Shown here: one piece after another, positions 1 through 6,281 of the stretch
How the letters are laid out: every line of letters starts with the position of its first letter
Position numbering within the stretch: the stretch's first letter is position 1
Assembly: GCA_021161165.1 (NCBI GenBank)
Contig: JAGHBF010000002.1
Location: 1-8,768, forward strand
Length of the DNA stretch: 8,768 bases
From: Candidatus Aminicenantota bacterium
GTDB lineage: Bacteria; Acidobacteriota; Aminicenantia; S016-38
Direction of reading: 5' to 3'
Program-made: the position numbers and the translations under genes
Notes under the pieces: generated by a model
The model's database searches: none
Seen by the model: only the letters and a program-made list of their open reading frames with translations
Told to the model about the DNA's origin: nothing

Positions 1-88
1 CTATGTTAATGATGACCTTACCTATTTTATCCTTAAGCGTTTAATTTAGAAATTTTTTTGTATGGTAGAATTGATTCAGGAGGTAAAA
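1..88 (+). other. Leader region before the DsbC-like gene
   Basis: This AT-rich stretch has stops in all three forward frames at 7-9, 42-44 and 47-49 and a T-run at 53-59. A 3' tail of an upstream gene could end at 44 or 49, but too little is visible to say. Apart from the ribosome binding site, I find no convincing promoter, RNA gene or operator. Confidence 0.4.
78..84 (+). promoter_or_regulatory. Ribosome binding site of the DsbC-like gene
   Basis: A full AGGAGGT lies four bases before the ATG at 89. The upstream in-frame ATG at 62 has only T-rich sequence in front of it. This decides the start. Confidence 0.8.
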
Positions 89-862
89 ATGGTTAAAAAA
101 CTAGCAACGATTCTGATTCTAATGGTGTTTTTAGCGCCTGTGTTCCCCAAAGCCGGCAAGGGAGTCTGCTCTGAAGTTACGCTTTCTACAGTAAAGAAGC
201 ACATTCCGAATTTCCCTGCTGCTGAGATAGTTTCAAAAGTGGAAGTTGGCGGTCTCTGTCAGCTCATAGTTAAAGCTGGAGGCAAATATTATCCTCTTTA
301 TGTGGGGAAGGATTTTGTCATAATCGGTGAAATGTTCAGGCTTGGAAAAGATTTTACCAGGGACACATTTAGTGCAGTGAGGGCAAAAGAAATGCAAAAA
401 ATTAAGGCTAACTTTAAGAGTACCGTTCCTGAGATAGAAAAAAATGTGGTTATGGTATACAAACCTTCTTCAACAGCTAAAAGGGTTTTATATATGTTTA
501 CAGATCCTGTATGTCCCTATTGTAATAAGGCGGAAAAACAGATTAAACAGATAGTGAAAGACAATAATGTTATATTAAAGGTTCTTTTCTTCCCTGTTCA
601 CAGACCAAATGGCTGGAACCTTGCCAATGTGGCTATTTGTAAGGGGTTAAATCTGAATACTTATATAGCAAAGGAATGGGAAAAGAAGGCAAAGCCCTCG
701 AAGGAAAAATGTGATAAAGGGGAAAATATCCTGAAAGCAACTGATAACATTGCAAAAAAACTTGAAATAAGTGGAGTTCCTACCTTTATTCTTGATAATG
801 GGGAAAGGGTTTCAGGGGCTGATATGGAAGCTCTTAAGAAGCTGCTTTCTACGGTCAAATGA
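89..862 (+). CDS. Exported DsbC/DsbG-like thiol:disulfide isomerase, thioredoxin fold
   Basis: The product is 257 residues from the ATG at 89. I chose this start over the in-frame ATG at 62 because AGGAGGT (78-84) sits just ahead of it and it places a Lys-Lys n-region before a hydrophobic stretch (about residues 5-20), which is a plausible signal peptide. The N-terminal third resembles the DsbC dimerisation domain. The catalytic domain carries FTDPVCPYC with the redox pair C142/C145, and the cis-proline loop is SGVPTFI with P231. A second pair, C184/C208, is spaced almost like the structural disulfide of E. coli DsbC. Two more cysteines (C27, C57) lie in the N-terminal region. By family, it should reshuffle disulfides in exported proteins. 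A DsbG-like or general thiol-reductase role is possible. Class is confident; exact role is inferred. A hairpin at its stop codon probably separates it from larC. Confidence 0.88.
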   Translation: MVKKLATILILMVFLAPVFPKAGKGVCSEVTLSTVKKHIPNFPAAEIVSKVEVGGLCQLIVKAGGKYYPLYVGKDFVIIGEMFRLGKDFTRDTFSAVRAKEMQKIKANFKSTVPEIEKNVVMVYKPSSTAKRVLYMFTDPVCPYCNKAEKQIKQIVKDNNVILKVLFFPVHRPNGWNLANVAICKGLNLNTYIAKEWEKKAKPSKEKCDKGENILKATDNIAKKLEISGVPTFILDNGERVSGADMEALKKLLSTVK

Positions 863-886
863 TTCTTGACCGTTAGATTTTATTTG
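851..886 (+). terminator. Probable Rho-independent terminator overlapping a stop codon
   Basis: ACGGTCAA (851-858) pairs perfectly with TTGACCGT (866-873) around a 7-base loop, followed by the T-rich run TAGATTTTATTTG. The left arm encodes the last codons of the DsbC-like gene, and the TGA stop (860-862) lies in the loop. The eight-pair stem has four G:C pairs and the T-tract is interrupted, so termination may be partial. It is the best candidate boundary between the first gene and the larC-secF operon. Confidence 0.55.
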
Positions 887-901
887 TAATAAGCTCATTG
901 T

Positions 902-2053
902 ATGAAACTTTATTTTCAATGCCATATGGGTATAGCCGGAGACATGGCAGTAGCTTCACTTCTTCATGTCTCCGGTCTTGAAACTAAAGAACTGAAGGAA
1001 AAACTAAAACTTTGGAACTTTCCCCTTGAAGCAGAGGTTAAAGAATCGGTAAAAAATGGCATTTATGGTTTTAGCGTTTCGCTTGAGATAAAAGATAAGC
1101 TTTCCGAAGTTTTTTACAGGGACGTCGAGGGGATAATAAAAGAAACAAATGAAAAATCCAGTGTTAAAGATAGAGCTATTGAAGCATTTAGAGCGTTATT
1201 TGAAGCTGAAGGAAAAGCTCACGGAAGGTCCTATGATACGGTTCACCTTCATGAGGCCGCTTCATGGGATGCGATATTCGATATATTTACAACTTCATGG
1301 CTTATTGAAGTTATCTCCCCTGATGATGTATTGCATTCCCCTGTAAATGTAGGTGGTGGAATAGTTGAAACTGCCCATGGCGTACTGCCTGTCCCTCCTC
1401 CGGCCGTTGCAGAATTGCTGAAGGGACGAACAATTTTTTCTGCGGGTCCTGAAACTGAGCTTACAACTCCAACAGGGGCCGCTATTCTCAGGGCTTTTGC
1501 AAAAGAAGGAAAACTTCCTGAAGGCAGATTAGTTTCAGAAGGCAGGGGATTTGGAACAAAAAGTTTTAAAGGCTACCACAATTTTCTGAGAACACTGCTG
1601 TTGGACGAGGGAAATGTCAACAATAGGATAGTGGAAATAGAAGCAGAGATAGATGACTCTACTGGAGAGATTCTCAGTTCCCTGTGGGAAGAACTCGAGG
1701 AGGATGCGCTGGATATGTTTTTTATTCCTGTATATATGAAAAAAGGAAGGCCAGGGGTGCTGATAAAGGTGATCTCAAGGCCGAATAAACTTGAACAGGT
1801 TGCGGAAAAAATTTTTCTTAACACCACTACTATAGGTATAAGGTATTCATTTAAAGATAGAATAGAGCTCAAACGAGAGATAGAGGAAATAGTTGTTGAG
1901 GGAGAAAGAGTGAAAATGAAAATAGCGTTTCTGGATGGGAAAATAGTTAATGCCCTTCCTGAGTTTGATACTTGCAAGAAACTTGCAAAGAAGCTTAAAA
2001 TATCGGTTAAGAAAGCCTATCAAATGATCCTTTCTAAATGGAGGAACCAATGA
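902..2053 (+). CDS. larC: Nickel-pincer cofactor biosynthesis protein LarC (undivided LarC1-LarC2)
   Basis: LarC proteins insert nickel, in a CTP-dependent reaction, into the pyridinium bisthiocarboxylate mononucleotide to complete the nickel-pincer cofactor of LarA-type racemases and epimerases. The 383-residue product matches the family end to end: CHMGIAGDM (7-15), HLHEAASWDAIFDI (115-128), SPVNVGGGIVETAHGVLPVP (146-165), TPTGAAIL (189-196), then a C-terminal part with IDDSTGEIL (250-258), MKKGRPGVLIKV (279-290) and TTTIGIRY (318-325). In Lactiplantibacillus plantarum the two halves are joined by programmed frameshifting; here one frame covers both. The start fits the family N-terminus but has no clear Shine-Dalgarno. 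No larA, larB or larE is present in the window, so its target enzyme is unknown. It overlaps metG by four bases. The motif after HLHE reads AASWDAI, where I would expect VGAVDAI. Confidence 0.9.
   Translation: MKLYFQCHMGIAGDMAVASLLHVSGLETKELKEKLKLWNFPLEAEVKESVKNGIYGFSVSLEIKDKLSEVFYRDVEGIIKETNEKSSVKDRAIEAFRALFEAEGKAHGRSYDTVHLHEAASWDAIFDIFTTSWLIEVISPDDVLHSPVNVGGGIVETAHGVLPVPPPAVAELLKGRTIFSAGPETELTTPTGAAILRAFAKEGKLPEGRLVSEGRGFGTKSFKGYHNFLRTLLLDEGNVNNRIVEIEAEIDDSTGEILSSLWEELEEDALDMFFIPVYMKKGRPGVLIKVISRPNKLEQVAEKIFLNTTTIGIRYSFKDRIELKREIEEIVVEGERVKMKIAFLDGKIVNALPEFDTCKKLAKKLKISVKKAYQMILSKWRNQ
2040..2044 (+). promoter_or_regulatory. Ribosome binding site of metG, inside the larC 3' end
   Basis: GGAGG lies within the last codons of larC, five bases before the ATG at 2050. 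It rules out the ATG at 2038, which overlaps this site and would add four residues before the normal family N-terminus. Confidence 0.75.
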
Positions 2054-3912
2054 AATTTTATCTTACAACGCCTATTTATTATGTTAATGGCAGGCCACAT
2101 CTTGGGCATGCTTATACCACGGTGATAGGTGATGTAATAGCAAGATATAAAAAACTAAAAGGGTATGATGTTTTTTATCTTACAGGAACTGATGAACACG
2201 GGGGGAAAATAGAAAAAGCCGCTAAATCAATGGGCAAAACACCAAAACAACTCGCTGATGAGATGGTCGTTCATTTCAGGGACCTCTGGAAAGAACTTAA
2301 CATAGAATACGATTTCTTTATAAGAACCACGATGGACTTTCATGAGAAGAAGGTTGCTGAGATATTCGAGAAATTGAAGGAAAAGGGGTATGTTTACAAG
2401 GGAAGTTATAGTGGATGGTATTGCTATAATTGCGAAAGCTTTGTTCCAGAGGATGCAGAGGAGGAGAACGGAGTGAGAATTTGTCCGGATTGTGGAGGAA
2501 AAACCGAATTTATTACCGAGGAAAATTACTTTTTCCGCCTTTCCAGTTTCCAAAAACCCCTCCTTGATTTCTACAGGAAGAACCCTGATTTTGTCCAGCC
2601 AGCAACAATGATGAATAAGGTTGTAAGCTTCGTTGAGTCAGGACTCAAAGACCTGAGCATAACTAGGACTACAATTGGATGGGGAATAAAAGTTCCCTCG
2701 GACCCAGCTCATGTAATTTATGTTTGGTTTGATGCACTTTTTAACTATGTAACAGGACTTAGGGATAAATTTGACAAATACTGGCCAGCAGACCTGCACA
2801 TTTTGGGCAAGGATATAATTATATTCCATGCGGTGTACTGGCCAGCATTTTTGATGGCGGCGGGTTATGAACTTCCCAAGAAAATACTTGCCCATGGCTG
2901 GTGGCTTGTTAATAAAAAGAAAATGTCCAAGCACATAGGTAATGTATTAGACCCCAAAATCTTGATAGACGCTTTCGGGGAGGATGCAGTTAGATATTTC
3001 CTGATGCGAGAGACCCCTATAGGGCAGGATGGTAATTTCTCGCACGAGTCCTTTCTTGAAAGATATAACGCTGACCTTGCTAATGAACTCGGCAACATAC
3101 TTTCCAGAACGACTACAATGGCGCTCAAATATTTTGACGGGGTACTTCCCTCTCCAGGACCTAAACAACCTTCAGACCAAAATATGGAGGACTCATGGAA
3201 GGAGCTTTCAAATCAAATCGAAGAGCTTTATGACTCCTATCAATTTTCCAGGGCGCTCTCTCTTTTGTGGGATTATCTCCGTTCTATAAATAAATATCTG
3301 GTTGAAACAGAGCCGTGGAGGTTAGGCCAAAAAGACTCTCAGAAAACATCTCGAATACTTCTAACCGCCTTAAGGGCTCTCTTTTGTGTATTAAAATACA
3401 TTTATCCAGTAATGCCACGTTCAACTGAGAAAATTCTCGAGGCTATAGGAGGAAAAGGTATTGAATTTGACTGGGATGCCTACAAAGAAGGCTTAAAAAT
3501 AAAAGAGGTGGGGAAAATTTTCCCACGCGTGGATAAAGAAGAATTTTTCAAGGAGGAAATAAAGATGGAAGAAAAAAAGGAAGAAAAAACTTACGTGACA
3601 ATTGATGAGTTTTTCAAAATGGGATTAAAGGTAGGTAAAATTGTTGAGGTTAAGGAAGCTGAAAACGCAAACAAATTATACATTTTAAAAGTTGATATGG
3701 GAGACCACGAAAGGCAGCTTGTAGCAGGGTTACGCCAGTATTATAGACCGGAAGAACTGCTGGGTAAGAAAATTGTGGTGGTCTCAAACCTGAAGCCAGC
3801 GAAGATAAGAGGTTATGAATCTCAGGGAATGCTTCTGGCTGCGGATGTGAATGGTAGACCATATATTCTGCAGGTGCCTGATGAAGTGCCTCCTGGTACT
3901 ACAGTAAGATGA
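2050..3912 (+). CDS. metG: Methionyl-tRNA synthetase with C-terminal Trbp111-type tRNA-binding domain
   Basis: This cytoplasmic class I synthetase charges tRNA-Met with methionine using ATP. The product is 620 residues from 2050, where the protein begins MKFYLTTPIYYVNGRPHLGH as the family does. The HIGH motif is HLGH (17-20). A knuckle of two CxxC pairs (C125/C128 and C145/C148) is typical of zinc-binding MetRS. The KMSKS loop reads KMSKH (291-295), an unusual last residue. The anticodon-binding helical domain follows (roughly 330-490), then a charged K/E linker (about 500-515). The rest is an OB-fold domain (about 517-620; KVGKIVEVKEAENANKLYIL and GYESQGMLLAA), equivalent to Trbp111, which dimerises MetRS and binds tRNA elbows. 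It overlaps larC upstream and the YchF-like gene downstream by ATGA. An internal start candidate lies at the linker (3565). Confidence 0.97.
   Translation: MKFYLTTPIYYVNGRPHLGHAYTTVIGDVIARYKKLKGYDVFYLTGTDEHGGKIEKAAKSMGKTPKQLADEMVVHFRDLWKELNIEYDFFIRTTMDFHEKKVAEIFEKLKEKGYVYKGSYSGWYCYNCESFVPEDAEEENGVRICPDCGGKTEFITEENYFFRLSSFQKPLLDFYRKNPDFVQPATMMNKVVSFVESGLKDLSITRTTIGWGIKVPSDPAHVIYVWFDALFNYVTGLRDKFDKYWPADLHILGKDIIIFHAVYWPAFLMAAGYELPKKILAHGWWLVNKKKMSKHIGNVLDPKILIDAFGEDAVRYFLMRETPIGQDGNFSHESFLERYNADLANELGNILSRTTTMALKYFDGVLPSPGPKQPSDQNMEDSWKELSNQIEELYDSYQFSRALSLLWDYLRSINKYLVETEPWRLGQKDSQKTSRILLTALRALFCVLKYIYPVMPRSTEKILEAIGGKGIEFDWDAYKEGLKIKEVGKIFPRVDKEEFFKEEIKMEEKKEEKTYVTIDEFFKMGLKVGKIVEVKEAENANKLYILKVDMGDHERQLVAGLRQYYRPEELLGKKIVVVSNLKPAKIRGYESQGMLLAADVNGRPYILQVPDEVPPGTTVR
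3550..3567 (+). promoter_or_regulatory. Candidate internal Shine-Dalgarno plus ATG within metG
   Basis: AAGGAGG (3550-3556) is followed, after eight bases, by an in-frame ATG (3565-3567) at the linker before the Trbp111-like domain. The strength and spacing match those of true starts in this window. It lies in Lys/Glu-rich coding sequence, so it could be chance. Confidence 0.4.
3565..3912 (+). other. Possible internal-start product: free Trbp111-like tRNA-binding protein
   Basis: Initiation at the internal ATG would give a 115-residue protein made of a short charged tail and the whole OB-fold tRNA-binding domain. Stand-alone Trbp111 of Aquifex aeolicus is 111 residues, so the predicted size is natural for a free form. 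The sequence shows only the signal and the fitting domain boundary; production of a separate protein is inference. The alternative is that the region is translated only as the C-terminal domain of MetG. Confidence 0.3.
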
Positions 3913-4880
3913 AATTTGTTATTTTTGGAGAGCCCCAAACAGGAAAAACCGCTTTTTTTAATCTTCTTACAGGATTAGGGGAAAAAAAGAAGCATATTGC
4001 AGTAGTTAAGGTTCCTGACCCAAGACTTGATTCTGTGGCAGAAGTAGAGAAATCAGCAAAAAAAACTCCAATTAGCCTCTCATTTGTAGACCCACCGGCA
4101 AGGGAACAGATTAATGAAATGAAGGGAGGAGATGCACTCCTTCATGTGATAAAGTCTGATGACCCTTTGAAGGAAATAAAAAAGAAGGAGGAAGAATTCC
4201 TAATCTCTGACCTTGAAATAATATCCGGAAAAGTTGAAAGACTCGAAAAAGAATATTCTAAAAGGAAGGATAAAGAGCTTGAGAAGGAAATAGATTTTTT
4301 GAGAAAGGTGAAGGAAACCCTTGAGAAGGGAATATGTTTGAGACAGGAATACGAAGAAGAGAGCTATCTTAAAGGACTTGGGCTCCTGTCTTTGAAACCT
4401 ATAATCCATGTTATAAACTGTGATTTCGAGAATGTAGAGAAATGGGATAGGGTGGCGAAGTCTATCTCAGGTAAAATGAAAGGAGCTTTTGTTATAGATG
4501 TAAAAACAGAACAGGAACTTCTGGAGTCGCCTGAAAAGGAGAGAAAGGAGCTTATGGAGGAGTTTGGAATAAGGGAAGTCCGGGCGAAAAAATTTCTGGA
4601 AAAGGCTTTTAAGGTGCTTGAGCTTATTGTTTTTTATACTCCCGGCGAAAAAGAAACAAGAGCCTTGGAGATTAGGAAAGGGACAACTGCTTTAGAAGCA
4701 GCGGGAAAGATCCACACAGATATTGCCAAAGGTTTTATAAGAGCAGAGGTTTGTAACTGGGAGGAATTCGTGGACAGCGGTGGATGGACAGGTGTTAAGC
4801 AGTCTGGGAAGCTCCGTCTTGAAGGAAAGGATTATGTTGTTCAGGACGGAGATGTTATATATTTCAGGTTTAATAGATGA
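3909..4880 (+). CDS. Shortened YchF-like P-loop protein with TGS domain, switch regions lost
   Basis: The 323-residue product is related to YchF/OLA1 (about 363 residues), a ribosome-associated P-loop ATPase. The match is strongest in the C-terminal TGS domain (about 238-323), including KGTTALEAAGKIHTDIAKGF and LEGKDYVVQDGDVIYFRFN. The N-terminus keeps a P-loop, GEPQTGKT (7-14), and the YchF landmark VPDPRLD (35-41). The NYPF-type switch I segment is absent, and the usual DxAG switch II stretch is replaced by a shorter VDPPAREQINEMKGG (60-74). The G4 region reads INCDFEN (169-175), with Phe where YchF has the Glu that favours ATP. A K/E-rich, probably coiled-coil helical region spans about 82-148. 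It starts and stops in ATGA overlaps with metG and tgt and has no Shine-Dalgarno of its own. It may bind nucleotide without normal hydrolysis; function unknown. I give no symbol because it may not be the true ychF orthologue. Confidence 0.8.
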   Translation: MKFVIFGEPQTGKTAFFNLLTGLGEKKKHIAVVKVPDPRLDSVAEVEKSAKKTPISLSFVDPPAREQINEMKGGDALLHVIKSDDPLKEIKKKEEEFLISDLEIISGKVERLEKEYSKRKDKELEKEIDFLRKVKETLEKGICLRQEYEEESYLKGLGLLSLKPIIHVINCDFENVEKWDRVAKSISGKMKGAFVIDVKTEQELLESPEKERKELMEEFGIREVRAKKFLEKAFKVLELIVFYTPGEKETRALEIRKGTTALEAAGKIHTDIAKGFIRAEVCNWEEFVDSGGWTGVKQSGKLRLEGKDYVVQDGDVIYFRFNR

Positions 4881-5971
4881 AGTTTGAGGTTCTATGGAGG
4901 GATAAAAGAACTGCTGCGAGGGTGGGAGTTCTTTATACCAGTTCAGGTCCTGTAATTACCCCCGCTTTTATGCCTGTTGGAACAGAAGGGGCAGTTAAAG
5001 GGATTTTCCCAGAGCAGTTATGGGAGATGGGTTACAGACTTTTACTTTCCAACCTTTACCACCTGTATTTAAGACCCGGAATTGATGTAATTGAAAAGGC
5101 TGGAGGTATTTCCAAATTCATGGGTTGGGCTGGTTCTGTGCTTACAGATTCTGGAGGCTTCCAGATATTCAGCCTTTCAAAGCTGGTGAAGGTTGAAGAG
5201 GGAGGGATAGAATTTTCTTCACACATAGATGGTTCGAGACACTATCTAACTCCTGAGGATGTTGTGGAATATCAGCATCGTCTAAAGGTTGACATTGCAA
5301 TGGTTCTCGATCACTTTGTTTCTAACGAAAGGCCGAGGAAAGAAATAGAAGATGCTACTTTTAGGACTATAAGATGGGCTGAAAGGGCTGCGCGTAAGAA
5401 AGAGGAAATAAACGGAGAAACTGCAGTATTCGGTATAGTGCAGGGAGGAGTATACAGGGACCTAAGAAGAAAATCCGCAGAGGAAATCTCGTCCATGGGG
5501 TTTGATGGTTATGCAATTGGAGGTCTGGGTGTTGGAGAGAAAGAAGATGAGATGTTTTCAGTCATAGAGGTTACAAATGAAATGCTTCCTGACGATAAAC
5601 CGAGGTATTTGATGGGGATAGGGGAGCCCTATCAGATGGTTAAGGCTATCTCTATGGGGGTTGACCTTTTTGACTGTGTTCTTCCGACTCGCAATGGGAG
5701 AAGGGGTCAGATTTTTACCGAGCATGGAAAAATAAACATAAAAAGAACAGAATACAGAGAAGATTTTTCTTTTCCTGATGAGGAGCTACCTTTTAAAAAA
5801 GCTCTTCTCAGACATCTTTATACGTCGTCTCATATAAATTCTGCCCTTTATAATACCTTGATAAATCTCAAATTCTTTCTTGACACGATGATAAAAATTC
5901 GTAAATATATAAAGGATAATTCCTTTGAGGAATTTGTGAGGATGACAAAAAAAATTTGGAGGAAGAAATGA
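4877..5971 (+). CDS. tgt: tRNA-guanine transglycosylase (queuosine pathway) lacking the zinc site
   Basis: Bacterial Tgt swaps guanine 34 of GUN-anticodon tRNAs for preQ1. The 364-residue product covers the whole TIM-barrel. DSGGFQ holds catalytic D91, GIVQGG holds Q189, the base-pocket motif GGLGVGE is at 215-221, and the nucleophile is D266 in FDCVLPTRNGR. The C-terminal zinc site, normally CxCxxC plus a His in an HN motif, is missing. Residues 291-331 contain no cysteine and the HN position reads IN (329-330). The preQ1-pocket loop reads LDHF (144-147) where bacterial enzymes have FDEC. Conservation elsewhere is good, so this looks like an intact but diverged enzyme rather than a decaying one. 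Overlaps of four bases join it to the YchF-like gene and to yajC; it lacks a clear Shine-Dalgarno and probably depends on coupling. Confidence 0.93.
   Translation: MKFEVLWRDKRTAARVGVLYTSSGPVITPAFMPVGTEGAVKGIFPEQLWEMGYRLLLSNLYHLYLRPGIDVIEKAGGISKFMGWAGSVLTDSGGFQIFSLSKLVKVEEGGIEFSSHIDGSRHYLTPEDVVEYQHRLKVDIAMVLDHFVSNERPRKEIEDATFRTIRWAERAARKKEEINGETAVFGIVQGGVYRDLRRKSAEEISSMGFDGYAIGGLGVGEKEDEMFSVIEVTNEMLPDDKPRYLMGIGEPYQMVKAISMGVDLFDCVLPTRNGRRGQIFTEHGKINIKRTEYREDFSFPDEELPFKKALLRHLYTSSHINSALYNTLINLKFFLDTMIKIRKYIKDNSFEEFVRMTKKIWRKK
5958..5963 (+). promoter_or_regulatory. Ribosome binding site of yajC, inside the tgt 3' end
   Basis: GGAGGA lies four bases before the ATG at 5968. It favours that start over an in-frame TTG at 5956, which would overlap the site. 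Confidence 0.75.
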
Positions 5972-6279
5972 TTGGAATGCTTTATGCACAGACAGCTACA
6001 GGAGGAAGTCCTCAGGGTGGTGGATTTATGGGTTCTTTGATAATGATAGCCCTGATCTTTGTAATTTTTTATTTTCTTCTTATACTGCCTGCAAAGAAGA
6101 GACAGAAAAAGCATCAGGAAATGGTGAATTCCATTGAGGTGGGTGATGGAGTCATAACTGCAGGAGGTATTGTGGGGAAAGTTACAGCTGTATATGAGGA
6201 TAGGGTTGAAATAGATTCAAAGGGAACTAAGTTAGAGGTTGTAAAGAACTATATAGCATCCGTTACCAAAAAGAGGTAA
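5968..6279 (+). CDS. yajC: Sec translocase accessory subunit YajC
   Basis: The product is 103 residues from the ATG at 5968. It has a Gly/Ser-rich N-terminus, one membrane helix (about 21-41, ending LLILPAKKRQKK) and the family signature GDGVITAGGIVGKV (59-72) in the cytoplasmic part. YajC associates with SecDF next to SecYEG in the inner membrane and is a minor, usually dispensable, partner. Its position directly before secD is the classic arrangement. The start overlaps the tgt stop as ATGA, and its own stop merges into the secD Shine-Dalgarno. Confidence 0.95.
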   Translation: MIGMLYAQTATGGSPQGGGFMGSLIMIALIFVIFYFLLILPAKKRQKKHQEMVNSIEVGDGVITAGGIVGKVTAVYEDRVEIDSKGTKLEVVKNYIASVTKKR

Positions 6280-6281
6280 AG

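Noticed and set aside
2..49. C-terminal end of an upstream gene (open frames ending at 44 and 49)
   Set aside because: Two frames are open for only 14-15 codons and neither shows a recognisable ending, so no partial gene can be supported.
45..71. Promoter with TTTAGA and TAGAAT
   Set aside because: The spacing is 15 bases with poor matches, and a start downstream of it would cut into the ribosome binding site at 78.
62..88. Longer start for the first gene at the ATG at 62
   Set aside because: It has no ribosome binding site and adds nine residues, including acidic ones, before the signal peptide; the ATG at 89 has a full AGGAGGT.
1149..1346. Forward-strand open frame inside larC
   Set aside because: It is an out-of-frame shadow of larC without a ribosome binding site or family resemblance.
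5956..5967. TTG start for yajC at 5956
   Set aside because: It overlaps the ribosome binding site GGAGGA that serves the ATG at 5968.
5786..6114. Overlapping reverse-strand open frames across the tgt-yajC junction
   Set aside because: They lie opposite well-conserved tgt and yajC codons and read as low-complexity translations; no reverse gene is supported.
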